DNA from: Sulfitobacter sp043557345
GTDB taxonomy: Bacteria; Pseudomonadota; Alphaproteobacteria; Rhodobacterales; Rhodobacteraceae
NCBI RefSeq assembly: GCF_043557345.1
Contig: NZ_JBIFFV010000006.1
Coordinates: 62,001 to 126,000, forward strand
Direction of reading: 5' to 3'
DNA: 64,000 nucleotides
The notes beneath the pieces are model-generated. The model worked only from the letters and a program-made list of their open reading frames with translations, was not told the DNA's origin and searched no databases. Below, in pieces: positions 24,039 to 31,899 of the stretch. Each line of letters opens with the position of its first letter. The first letter of the stretch is position 1. The position numbers and the translations under genes were made by a program.

Positions 24039-24566
24039 ATGTCGGTAGAAGTACCCCCCACCCCGTCACGCCGCATCGTCTCGTCGCGCCATTTGGCCGA
24101 GGGCGATGGCTGGGAGGCCTCGGAACTCGAATACGGCATGATCATCGCCTACTATGCCTTCACCCGCTGGATGTCGCGTTGCATGGCGGCGGCGGGGAAC
24201 GGCGAACTGACGCCGCTGGAAATCCTCGTGCTGCACAACGCCAACCACCGGGGCCGGGAGAAGCGGCTGACGGATATTTGCTTCCTACTCAACATCGAAG
24301 ACACCCATACGGTGAACTACGCGCTGCGCAAGCTGGTGAAGGCCGAATTGCTGAGCGCAGAGAAACGCGGCAAGGAGGTGTTCTATCGCACCTCGCCTGC
24401 GGGTGCCGAGCTATGCGAAGCCTATCGCGCGATCCGTCAGGCGTGTTTTCTGGATGGCTTGCCGCGCCCCGATATCTCGGGCGAGGAACTGCGCAAGATC
24501 GCGGCGCAGCTTCGGGCGATGTCGGGGCAATATGACCAAGCGAGCCGCGCGGCAGCCTCGCTGTAG
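24039..24566 (+). CDS. MarR-like winged-helix regulator (LdtR-type)
   Basis: 175 residues, ribosome site CCGGAGG 8 bases before ATG. The centre is a winged-helix: LTPLEILVLHNANHRG, LTDICFLLNIEDTHTVNYALRKLVKAELL (recognition helix about 91-110), KRGKEVFYRTSPAG (wing). This arrangement, including the LNIEDTHTVNYAL segment, resembles what I recall of LdtR, the rhizobial/Liberibacter MarR regulator of cell-wall and stress genes; that identity is from memory. No obvious target operator is visible in its own 198-base upstream region. Convergent with gap, with a shared hairpin between them. Confidence 0.8.
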   Translation: MSVEVPPTPSRRIVSSRHLAEGDGWEASELEYGMIIAYYAFTRWMSRCMAAAGNGELTPLEILVLHNANHRGREKRLTDICFLLNIEDTHTVNYALRKLVKAELLSAEKRGKEVFYRTSPAGAELCEAYRAIRQACFLDGLPRPDISGEELRKIAAQLRAMSGQYDQASRAAASL

Positions 24567-24572
24567 AGCGCA

Positions 24573-24597
24573 GGCGCGAGGGCTGCCCCCCGCGCCC
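24573..24597. terminator. Hairpin between the convergent regulator and gap genes
   Basis: GGCGCG-A-GGG pairs with CCC-CC-CGCGCC around a CTGC loop, in the 39 bases between two converging genes. GC-rich and without a T-run; probably bidirectional but weak. Confidence 0.4.
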
Positions 24598-24605
24598 GCC
24601 AAAGC

Positions 24606-25607
24606 TTAGATCAGCGCGGCAATGGCACGCGCGGTGTCGTTCATGCGGTTCGAGAAACCCCATTCATTGTCATACCAGCTGACCACGCGGATCATGCCGC
24701 CATCGGTCACCCGCGTCTGATCGGGCGCGAGGGTGGAGGAATGCGGATCGTGGTTGAAATCGGTCGAGACCAGCGGCGCGGGCTCATAGGCCAGAACGCC
24801 TTTCAATGCGCCCTTGGCCGCCTCTTGCATCGCGGCGTTCACCGCCTCTGCCGTCGCGGGTTTCTTGGGCATGATACACAGGTCCACGAGCGAGACATTG
24901 GCCGTCGGCACGCGCACGGCGGACCCTTCGAGCACGCCCTTCAGATGGGGGATCACCTCGGAAATCGCGGCGGCGGCGCCGGTCGAGGTCGGCACCATCG
25001 ACAGGGCGGCGGCACGGCCGCGATAGGGGTCGCGGTGCGGGCTGTCATGGGTCGGCTGGTCGCCGGTATAGGCGTGGATCGTGGTCATATAGCCAGTCTC
25101 GATCCCGAAGCTGTCGTCGAGCACCTTGGCCACCGGAGCGAGGCAGTTGGTGGTGCAGGAGGCGTTGGAGACAATCACGTCTTCGCCGGTCAGCTCATCA
25201 TGATTGACGCCGTAGACCACGGTCCGGTCCACACCCTTGCCGGGGGCCGAGATCAACACGCGTTTGCTGCCATTCTCCAGATGTTTCGCCGCCGCGTCGC
25301 GGGCGGTGAAGAAACCGGTGCATTCATAGGCCACATCAACGCCGCCCCATGGCAGTTTCGCCGGATCGCGCTCTGCCGTCATGCGGATGCTCTGGCCCGC
25401 CACATGCAGGGTGCCATCTTTCAATTCCGCATCCACCGGCAGGCGGCCATGCACGGAGTCGTATTTCAATAGGTGCAGCAGGTTCTCGGCATCGGTCAGA
25501 TCGTTGATGGCAACGACTTCGATCCCGTCAAAGCCGTTCTCGATCAGCGCGCGCAGCACGCAGCGTCCGATGCGGCCAAAGCCGTTGATGGCGATTTTAG
25601 TGGTCAT
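24606..25607 (-). CDS. gap: Glyceraldehyde-3-phosphate dehydrogenase, type I
   Basis: NAD-dependent GAPDH of glycolysis/gluconeogenesis, 333 residues. NAD fold MTTKIAINGFGRIGR, catalytic Cys151 in SNASCTTNCLAP, His in THAYTGDQ, C-terminal WYDNEWGFSNRM. NDLTD near 35-39 suggests NAD rather than NADP preference. The ribosome site GGAGG is 7 bases from ATG. The gene stands alone, without pgk or cbb genes beside it. Its promoter is overlapped by a perfect 12-bp palindrome (see 25649-25660), and a terminator isolates it from the upstream deaminase operon. Confidence 0.97.
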   Translation of the reverse strand: MTTKIAINGFGRIGRCVLRALIENGFDGIEVVAINDLTDAENLLHLLKYDSVHGRLPVDAELKDGTLHVAGQSIRMTAERDPAKLPWGGVDVAYECTGFFTARDAAAKHLENGSKRVLISAPGKGVDRTVVYGVNHDELTGEDVIVSNASCTTNCLAPVAKVLDDSFGIETGYMTTIHAYTGDQPTHDSPHRDPYRGRAAALSMVPTSTGAAAAISEVIPHLKGVLEGSAVRVPTANVSLVDLCIMPKKPATAEAVNAAMQEAAKGALKGVLAYEPAPLVSTDFNHDPHSSTLAPDQTRVTDGGMIRVVSWYDNEWGFSNRMNDTARAIAALI

Positions 25608-25648
25608 GGTGAATCCTCCGGTGGCCCGGTGTTGGGCGGATTGGCGCG

Positions 25649-25660
25649 GTTAGCGCTAAC
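25649..25660. promoter_or_regulatory. LacI-type operator at the gap promoter
   Basis: GTTAGCGCTAAC, a perfect 12-bp palindrome with a central CG, typical of LacI-family operators. On the minus strand it overlaps the end of the -10 box and the start-site region, a position that would block initiation. The LacI-type regulator CceR of R. sphaeroides, which controls central carbon genes and responds to 6-phosphogluconate, is a natural candidate; that link is inference. Confidence 0.65.
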
Positions 25661-25686
25661 ATAGCACCGGGTGTGGCGGAGTTCAA
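25658..25686 (-). promoter_or_regulatory. Sigma-70 promoter of gap
   Basis: On the minus strand TTGAAC (25686-25681), 17-base spacer, TATGTT (25663-25658). Each box matches the consensus at four of six or better and the spacing is ideal. Predicted start near 25650, giving a leader of about 40 bases. Confidence 0.7.
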
Positions 25687-25701
25687 TTGGCCTCAGGTAG
25701 G

Positions 25702-25733
25702 AAATCGGCGCCCTGTTTCAAGGCGCCGATTTT
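25702..25733. terminator. Terminator isolating the deaminase operon from gap
   Basis: Perfect 11-bp stem AAATCGGCGCC (25702-25712) / GGCGCCGATTT (25722-25732) with a 9-base loop and A/T at both ends, so it can act in either direction. It lies 22 bases past the deaminase stop. Confidence 0.7.
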
Positions 25734-25754
25734 GGGGCTGTTTTCAGCTCGGTG

Positions 25755-27035
25755 TCATGAATGCGCGCGATGGCGGCGGCGCACGCTGTCGGGCCGCCCG
25801 GGCAGGCTGAGCCGCGCGTCGTTGCGCGCTTGGCGTGAGATGACGCGCCCCTTGGCCACCACGCAGAGCCGGTCGGGCCGCAGGCGCAGCGCCTCGATCG
25901 GGTTGCCGGCGTCCAGCACCGCCAGCGAGGCCTGCGCGCCGACCTTGAGGCCGTAGTCCGAAAGGCCGAGGATGCGGGCGTTGACCTCGGTCACCATCTC
26001 GAAGCAGCGGCGCATCTCCTCGGGCGAGGTCATCTGCGCCACATGCAGCCCCATGAAGGCCACGTCGAGCATGTCGCCCGTGCCCATGGAATACCACGGG
26101 TCCATCACGCAGTCCTGACCCCAGCCGACGTCGATGCCCATGGCCTGCATCTCCTTCACCCGCGTCAGCCCGCGGCGTTTCGGGTAGGTGTCGTGGCGGC
26201 CCTGCAGGGTGATGTTGATCAGCGGATTGGGGATCGCGGCGACCTGCGCTTCGGCCATCAGCGGCAGCAGCTTCGAGACGTAGTAATTGTCCATCGAATG
26301 CATCGAGGTCAGATGCGAGCCGGCCACCCTGCCCTGTAGCCCAAGGCGTTGGGTCTCATAGGCCAGCGTCTCGATATGGCGCGAATGGGGGTCGTCGGTC
26401 TCGTCGCAATGCAGGTCGACCATGAGACCGCGCTCGGCAGCGAGCTCGCAGAGGGCGGTGACGGAACGCGCGCCATCGGCCATGGTGCGCTCGAAATGCG
26501 GGATGCCGCCCACGACGTCGACGCCCATATCGAGGGCGCGAATGGTGTTCTCATGCGCCGTGGGGTCGCGGTAGAGGCCGTCCTGCGGGAAGGCGACGAG
26601 TTGCAGGTCGATGTAGTCTTTGACCGTTTCGCGCACGTCGAGCAGGGCTTCGACGCCCAGAAGACGGTCGTCGCAGGTGTCGACATGGCTGCGGATGGCC
26701 AGAAGGCCCAATGAGGCGGCCCAATCGCAGTATTCCAGCGCGCGGGCTTTGACCTCGTCCTGGGTCATCACCTCTTTGAGTTCGCCCCAGAGGCCGATGC
26801 CCTCCAGCAGGGTGCCCGAGGCGTTGATGCGCGGGGTGCCGTAGCTGAGGGTGGCGTCCATGTGGAAATGCGGATCGACGAAGGGCGGGCTGACGAGGTC
26901 GCCGCTGGCGTCGATGGTCTCGCGCGCCTCTGCGGTGGAGAGGTCTTCGATGGCGGCGATGCGGTCGCCCTTGATGCCGATGTCGGTGACGCGGCCGTCG
27001 GGGAGCGTGCCGCCTTTGATGATGAGGTCGAACAT
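25755..27035 (-). CDS. Cytosine-deaminase-like amidohydrolase
   Basis: 426 residues, the length of E. coli CodA (427). The TIM-barrel metal site is present: HFH at 56-58, DLHCDETDD with His209, SHLTSMHS with His241, and Asp308. The segment PLINITLQGRHDTYPKRRGLTRVKEM is nearly CodA. Where CodA has GHDDV, this protein has GQDCV (Gln307-Asp308-Cys309): the metal-binding Asp is kept, but the flanking His and the second Asp, which helps set substrate choice in CodA, are replaced. So it is a deaminase of the CodA group acting on a cytosine-like or other N-heterocyclic substrate, not securely cytosine. The last gene of a nucleoside-type uptake operon, 153 bases after the permease. Confidence 0.82.
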   Translation of the reverse strand: MFDLIIKGGTLPDGRVTDIGIKGDRIAAIEDLSTAEARETIDASGDLVSPPFVDPHFHMDATLSYGTPRINASGTLLEGIGLWGELKEVMTQDEVKARALEYCDWAASLGLLAIRSHVDTCDDRLLGVEALLDVRETVKDYIDLQLVAFPQDGLYRDPTAHENTIRALDMGVDVVGGIPHFERTMADGARSVTALCELAAERGLMVDLHCDETDDPHSRHIETLAYETQRLGLQGRVAGSHLTSMHSMDNYYVSKLLPLMAEAQVAAIPNPLINITLQGRHDTYPKRRGLTRVKEMQAMGIDVGWGQDCVMDPWYSMGTGDMLDVAFMGLHVAQMTSPEEMRRCFEMVTEVNARILGLSDYGLKVGAQASLAVLDAGNPIEALRLRPDRLCVVAKGRVISRQARNDARLSLPGRPDSVRRRHRAHS

Positions 27036-27188
27036 GGGTTGGTCCTTTTCAGTTGTGTCCCGCCCGGACGCAGGCCGGGCAGCCCCCGGCCGCCCCCGTT
27101 TTGCCGGAGGCAAACCTACGGTTTGACGGCGGGGGCTTCACCCCCACCCGCGGCCGGGAGCAGCCCTTAGCGATCTGTAGCGAGCCTT

Positions 27189-28133
27189 TCAGCGCTCACC
27201 CTTATTAAACGGCACCATCAGCGCCGCTGGCACCTGCGCCCGGCGCGACATGACGACAAGCGCGAGGATCGACAGGATATAGGGCGCCATCAGGAAAATC
27301 TGGTAGGGGATGTCGGCACCGAGCGGCGTCTGCTGCACGCGGATTTGCAAGGCGTCGAAGGCCGCAAAGAGCACCGCGCCCAGAAGCGTCTTTCCCGGTT
27401 TCCACGAGCCAAAAACCACCAGCGCGATGCAGATCCAGCCGCGGCCGTTGACCATCTCGAAGAAGAAGGAGTTGAAAGCCGACATGGTGAGAAACGCCCC
27501 GCCCACGGCCATCAGCCCGCTGCCAACCATGACCGCGCCGATGCGGATCGCCGAGACGCTGAGCCCCTGCGCCTCGACCGCCGCCGGGTTCTCCCCCGCC
27601 GCGCGCAGGGCGAGGCCCATGGGCGTGCGGTAGAGCACCAGCGTCACCACCAGCACCAGCACAAAGGCCAGATAGGTCAGCGGGGTCTGGTTGAAAAGCG
27701 CGGGGCCGATCACCGGGATCTCGGACAGAAGCGGGATTTCCAGCGGCTGGAAGGCCTCGATCTTGGGCGGCGAAGTCACTTCGGGCAGCGCGAGGCGGTA
27801 GCAGTAATAGGTGAGCGAGGTCGCCAGAAGCGTGATGCCAAGGCCGACGACATGCTGGCTGAGGCCGAAGGGCACCGTCAGCACGCCATGCACCAGCCCG
27901 AAGGCCATGCCCGAAAGCATCGCCACCGCGACGCCGAACCAAAGCCCGCCGCCGAGGTAGACGGTGAGCCAGCCCGCGAAAGCGCCGACGACCATGATGC
28001 CTTCGATGCCGAGGTTCAGCACCCCTGCCCGCTCGCAGATGAGCTCGCCCAAGGCGGCAAAGATCAGTGGCGAGGCGATGCGGATTGCGGCGGTCCAGAA
28101 GCTCGCCTGAAGGAGGATGTCGAGAATGTCCAT
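27189..28133 (-). CDS. Nucleoside-type ABC transporter permease (second)
   Basis: 314-residue inner-membrane permease of the BMP/branched-chain type (NupQ/YufQ-like) with eight or so hydrophobic segments. FAALGELICERAGVLNLGIEGIM near 25-47 and NGRGWICIALVVFGSWKP near 228-245 are characteristic. It pairs with the permease encoded immediately upstream; stop and start share one base (TGATG at 28133). Together with the ATPase and the BMP lipoprotein-type binder it should import nucleosides or nucleobases. Confidence 0.92.
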   Translation of the reverse strand: MDILDILLQASFWTAAIRIASPLIFAALGELICERAGVLNLGIEGIMVVGAFAGWLTVYLGGGLWFGVAVAMLSGMAFGLVHGVLTVPFGLSQHVVGLGITLLATSLTYYCYRLALPEVTSPPKIEAFQPLEIPLLSEIPVIGPALFNQTPLTYLAFVLVLVVTLVLYRTPMGLALRAAGENPAAVEAQGLSVSAIRIGAVMVGSGLMAVGGAFLTMSAFNSFFFEMVNGRGWICIALVVFGSWKPGKTLLGAVLFAAFDALQIRVQQTPLGADIPYQIFLMAPYILSILALVVMSRRAQVPAALMVPFNKGER

Positions 28134-29182
28134 CAGTCGCGCCTCACCCGGAATTTCGTGAGCATGATCGCCAGCACCATCGCCAGCAGCGCCAGCGCCA
28201 GCATGATGTCGGCAAGGTAGGTGGGCACACCGGCGGCGCGGCTCATGCTGTCGGCCCCGACGAAAATGCCGGCGACAAAAAGCGCCGCGACGACCACACC
28301 AAGCGGGTTCAGCAGGGCCAGCATGGCGACGATGATGCCGGTGTAGCCAAAGCCCGGCGAGATATCCAAGGTGAGGTTGCCCTTGAGCCCTGCCACCTCG
28401 GAAAAGCCCGCGAGCGCCGCAAGCCCGCCCGACAGCAGCGCCGTCTTGATCAGCACCGCGTTCACCGGGATGCCCGCGAAACGCGCCGCCGCAGGGTTCA
28501 GCCCCACCGCGCGCATCTCGTAACCCAGCGTGCTGCGGCGCTGGATCACCCAGACAACAAGCGCGGAGATCAGTGCGAGGGCGAAGCCCCAGTGCAGCCG
28601 CAGCCCCTCGGCGATGCGCGGCAGACGCGCCTCCCCGATCAGCCGCGCGGACTTGGGCCAGCCGAGGCCCATCGGGTCCTTCAGCGGACCTTCGAGCAGC
28701 ATCGAGACCCAGAGCAGCACGACGAAGTTCAGCAGGAGCGTGGTGACCACCTCATCGACGCCGACGCGGGTCTTGAGGAAGGTCGGCACCAGCAGCACTA
28801 CGGCCCCGGCGAGCATGGCGGCGAGGGCAATCGTCGGCAGCAGCGCAAAGCTTGGCCATGCCAGCGCGCCGGTGCCCAGCACCACGGTGACCACCGCGCC
28901 CATGTAAAGCTGCGCCTCGGCGCCGATGTTCCAAAGTTTGGCGCGGAAGGCGACGGCGACGGCGAGGCCGGTGAAGATCAGCGGCGTGGCGCGGTTGAGC
29001 GTTTCCAGCAGGGCGAATTTCGAGCCGAAGGCGCCTTTGACGATCAGGCCCAGCACCGAAAACGGCTGCGCGCCCGCGACCATCGCCAGCAGAGAGGCCA
29101 CGACCACGGTGGCGAAAAGCGCCAGCGCGGGCAGGCCCAGTGAGCGGGTCCACGTGGGGTTGGCGACGGGTTCAAGCCGCAT
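28133..29182 (-). CDS. Nucleoside-type ABC transporter permease (first)
   Basis: 349 residues, NupP/YufP-like. Start MRLEPVANPTWTRSLG at 29182, inside the last 11 bases of the ATPase gene, with AGGAGACCTCTC upstream; the longer frame would intrude deeper into the ATPase. Nine or ten hydrophobic segments; FRAKLWNIGAEAQLYMGA and VGLNPAAARFAGI are family signatures. It forms the membrane channel with the permease encoded next. Confidence 0.92.
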   Translation of the reverse strand: MRLEPVANPTWTRSLGLPALALFATVVVASLLAMVAGAQPFSVLGLIVKGAFGSKFALLETLNRATPLIFTGLAVAVAFRAKLWNIGAEAQLYMGAVVTVVLGTGALAWPSFALLPTIALAAMLAGAVVLLVPTFLKTRVGVDEVVTTLLLNFVVLLWVSMLLEGPLKDPMGLGWPKSARLIGEARLPRIAEGLRLHWGFALALISALVVWVIQRRSTLGYEMRAVGLNPAAARFAGIPVNAVLIKTALLSGGLAALAGFSEVAGLKGNLTLDISPGFGYTGIIVAMLALLNPLGVVVAALFVAGIFVGADSMSRAAGVPTYLADIMLALALLAMVLAIMLTKFRVRRD

Positions 29183-30719
29183 GAGAGGTCTCCTCGAATC
29201 CATCGCCGGCCATCCAGACGCCCAACTCGGCGGGGGTGAGCGCGCCACGGGCGAAGGGGGGCGAGAGGCGGCCTTCGGAGATCACATGGATCACGTCCGA
29301 CAGCGCCGTGACCTCGTCGAGGTCTTCGGAAATCAGCAGCACCGCCGCCCCGCGGTCGCGGGCGGCCAGCAGTTGTTCGTGCACGTAGGTGAGCGCGCCG
29401 ATGTCGAGGCCGCGCACCGGCTGGTTGGCCAGCACGACCGAAGGCGCGGTTTCCAGCACCCGGCCCAAGATCAGCTTTTGCATATTGCCGCCCGACAACA
29501 GGCGGATGCGGGTTTCCGGGCCGGGGCAGCGCACATCATAGCCTTGGATAATCTTGGCCGCGAAATCGCGCGCGGCGCGCCAGTTCATCCAGCCGTGGCG
29601 GGAAAAACCGGGGCGGGAATAAAGCTCAAGCACCGCGTTCTCGGTAAGGTCGAAATCGGCGATGGTGCCGGTCTTGTGGCGGTCTTCGGGGATGCGGGCG
29701 ATGCCCGCGCCGATGGCGGCATGGGGCGACCAGCCGCGCGGCGCGTCGCCCTTCACGTGGAACGTGCCGGAGGCGGGGCGAATGAGCCCGCCGATCAGAT
29801 CGGCAAGCGCGGTCTGCCCGTTGCCGGAGACCCCGGCGAGGCCGGTGATCTGGCCTGCGCGCAGCGCGAGATCGACGTTTTTCAGCCCCGGGGCGCTGCC
29901 GACATCCGGTGTCGAAACACCTCGAAGCGTCACCAGCGCGGCACCGGGATCGGCGCGGCGCACGACGGGTGCCGCGACTTCGCTGCCCACCATCATCTGC
30001 GCCATGGCAGCGCGGTCGGTCTCGGCGGTCTTGGCCTCGGCCACCAGCTTTCCGTGACGCAGCACCACGACGCGGGAGGAGATCGCCATGACTTCATGCA
30101 GCTTGTGGGAAATGAAAATGACCGAAAGGCCAAGGGCGACGGCCTTGCGCATGGTGGCGAAGAGGTCTTCGGTCTCCTGCGGGGTCAGGACGGCGGTCGG
30201 CTCGTCGAGAATGAGGATACGCGCCTCGCGGTAGAGGGCTTTCAGGATCTCGACCCGCTGCCGTTCGCCCACGCTGAGGCTGCCGACCTGCGCATCGGGG
30301 TCCACGCGCAAACCGTAGTCCGCCATCAGCGCCACGATCTTTTGACGTGCCTGCGTCCTGCCAAAGCCGGGCCGCCAGATCGAGCGGGTGCCGAGGACGA
30401 TGTTTTCCAGAACAGACATGTTGTCGGCCAGCGTGAAATGCTGGTGCACCATGCCGACACCAGCGGCGAGCGCCGCGCGGGGGTTGCCCGCGGGCAGACG
30501 CTCTCCAAACACTTCGACATGGCCTTCGTCGGGCGTGTAATGGCCGAACAGGATATTCATCAGCGTGGTCTTGCCCGCGCCGTTTTCGCCCAGCAGGGCA
30601 ATGACTTCGCCCTGCCGCAGATCGAAGCTGATCGCGTCATTGGCGGTGAGCTTGCCAAAACGCTTGGTAATGCCTTCGAGGCGCAGGACCACCCGCGCCT
30701 CGGGGTTTTGATCGGTCAT
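29172..30719 (-). CDS. ABC transporter ATP-binding protein (double NBD, nucleoside type)
   Basis: 515 residues with two fused nucleotide-binding domains, as in NupO/YufO or sugar (RbsA-type) transporters. First domain: Walker A LGENGAGKTTLM (about 38-49), signature LSVGERQRVEI, Walker B ILILDEPTAVLTP. Second domain: a degenerate P-loop GVSGNGQTALADL (about 284-296) and LSGGNMQKLILGR (about 402-414). The ATG follows the stop of the binding-protein gene without a gap (TAAATG). It energises import through the two permeases encoded downstream. Confidence 0.93.
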   Translation of the reverse strand: MTDQNPEARVVLRLEGITKRFGKLTANDAISFDLRQGEVIALLGENGAGKTTLMNILFGHYTPDEGHVEVFGERLPAGNPRAALAAGVGMVHQHFTLADNMSVLENIVLGTRSIWRPGFGRTQARQKIVALMADYGLRVDPDAQVGSLSVGERQRVEILKALYREARILILDEPTAVLTPQETEDLFATMRKAVALGLSVIFISHKLHEVMAISSRVVVLRHGKLVAEAKTAETDRAAMAQMMVGSEVAAPVVRRADPGAALVTLRGVSTPDVGSAPGLKNVDLALRAGQITGLAGVSGNGQTALADLIGGLIRPASGTFHVKGDAPRGWSPHAAIGAGIARIPEDRHKTGTIADFDLTENAVLELYSRPGFSRHGWMNWRAARDFAAKIIQGYDVRCPGPETRIRLLSGGNMQKLILGRVLETAPSVVLANQPVRGLDIGALTYVHEQLLAARDRGAAVLLISEDLDEVTALSDVIHVISEGRLSPPFARGALTPAELGVWMAGDGFEETSHAA

Positions 30720-31727
30720 TTAGTTGGACTTCGGCTCTTCGTCGTTGATCTCGACCGTGAAGGACCCGTCGCGGATCGCCTGCTCGCGCTCCTCGATGAG
30801 GTCCATCGCCTCTTGCGGAACCTTGCCCTCGAAGGTGCCCAGAGGGGCGAGCGAGGAGCCACCCTCGGCCATGAAGGAATAGCGTCCGTAGTCGTCGGCC
30901 TTGAACTCCCCGGCCTTCACCGCGGCGATGGCGGCGTCGAGCGTCGGCTCGAAATGCCACAGGGCGGAGGCGACGACCGTCTCGGGGTATTCTCCTTGCG
31001 TGTCGATCACGTTGCCGATCGCCAGCACGCCCTTCTCCTGCGCCGCGTCCGACACGCCGAAACGCTCGGCATAGAGCACGTCGGCCCCCTGCTCGACCAT
31101 GGCGAAGGCGGTTTCCTTGGCCTTGGGCGGGTCGAACCAGGAGCCGATGAAGCTGACCTGGAACTTGATCTCGGGGTTCATTTCCTGCGCGCCGGCCATG
31201 AAGGCATGCATCAGGCGGTTCACTTCCGGGATCGGGAAGCCGCCGACCATGCCCATGTTGCCGCTCTCGGTCATCGACCCTGCGACGATGCCCGAGAGAT
31301 ACGCGGCATCCTGAATATAGTTATCGAAGACCGCGAAATTCGACAGCGCCTCGTCCTGCTTGAAGCTGGACCCCATGAGGAAGGCGACCTCGGGATAATC
31401 GGCGGCGACCTCGCGCGCCTCGGCCTCGGCGCCGAAGACTTCGCCCACGATCAACTGGTTGCCGGCTTCGGCATATTCACGCAGCACGCGGGCATAATCG
31501 GTGTTGGAGACATTCTCGGTGAAGGTGTACTCGATGTCGCCCCGCGCCTGTGCTGCTTCGGCGGCCTTGTGGATGCGGCTGACCCACTGCTGTTCCACCG
31601 GCACGGTATAGACGCCCGCGACCTTGATCGACTCGGCGGCCAGCGCGCCCTGCGGCAAAAGGCTGGCACCTGCCAGCATGGCCGCCGTGCCCAATAGGAA
31701 GCGGCGTGTGAAATTGCGTTGTGTCAT
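30720..31727 (-). CDS. BMP-family substrate-binding protein
   Basis: 335 residues. The N-terminus RRFLLGTAAMLAGASLLPQGALAA is an export signal with a twin-arginine flavour; the mature part is a BMP/Med-type periplasmic-binding protein (IKVAGVYTVPVEQQWVSRIHKA, TENVSN, GEVFGAEAEAREVAADYPEVAFLMGSS). Such proteins bind purine or other nucleosides, or thiamine-like compounds. First gene of the operon binder-ATPase-permease-permease-deaminase; its promoter region carries the AT-rich operator at 31746-31776. Confidence 0.92.
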   Translation of the reverse strand: MTQRNFTRRFLLGTAAMLAGASLLPQGALAAESIKVAGVYTVPVEQQWVSRIHKAAEAAQARGDIEYTFTENVSNTDYARVLREYAEAGNQLIVGEVFGAEAEAREVAADYPEVAFLMGSSFKQDEALSNFAVFDNYIQDAAYLSGIVAGSMTESGNMGMVGGFPIPEVNRLMHAFMAGAQEMNPEIKFQVSFIGSWFDPPKAKETAFAMVEQGADVLYAERFGVSDAAQEKGVLAIGNVIDTQGEYPETVVASALWHFEPTLDAAIAAVKAGEFKADDYGRYSFMAEGGSSLAPLGTFEGKVPQEAMDLIEEREQAIRDGSFTVEINDEEPKSN

Positions 31728-31745
31728 TTTATCCCCCGTTGGTTA

Positions 31746-31782
31746 GGTATTTTACCGTTTGATAAAATATTTTACCTGTCAA
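31746..31782. promoter_or_regulatory. Paired AT-rich operator in the divergent nucleoside/aminotransferase control region
   Basis: Site 1: GGTATTTTACC (31746-31756), arms GGTA/TACC. Site 2: GATAAAATATTTTACC (31761-31776), a 16-bp palindrome broken at one symmetric pair. Both end in ATTTTACC and those copies are exactly 20 bases apart. On the minus strand site 2 lies directly downstream of TTGACA (31782-31777), a perfect -35, so a bound protein should block the binding-protein operon; I cannot find a good -10 at 17 bases. The regulator is not in the window. Confidence 0.6.
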
Positions 31783-31899
31783 GCTTCTCCTGACCCTAGG
31801 TCAGCCCAAGCTTTTCCGAATAGGCGCCTTGTGCTGATTAATGTGGCAGTCAGCAGGCGAAGCGGTAAATAGGGTCGACCCCAAGGATCGGATTCTACG

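Noticed and set aside
28926..31697. 923-codon plus-strand open frame
   Set aside because: Antisense to the ABC ATPase and BMP binding protein, which have clear family motifs; low-complexity Arg/His/Ala composition typical of a shadow.
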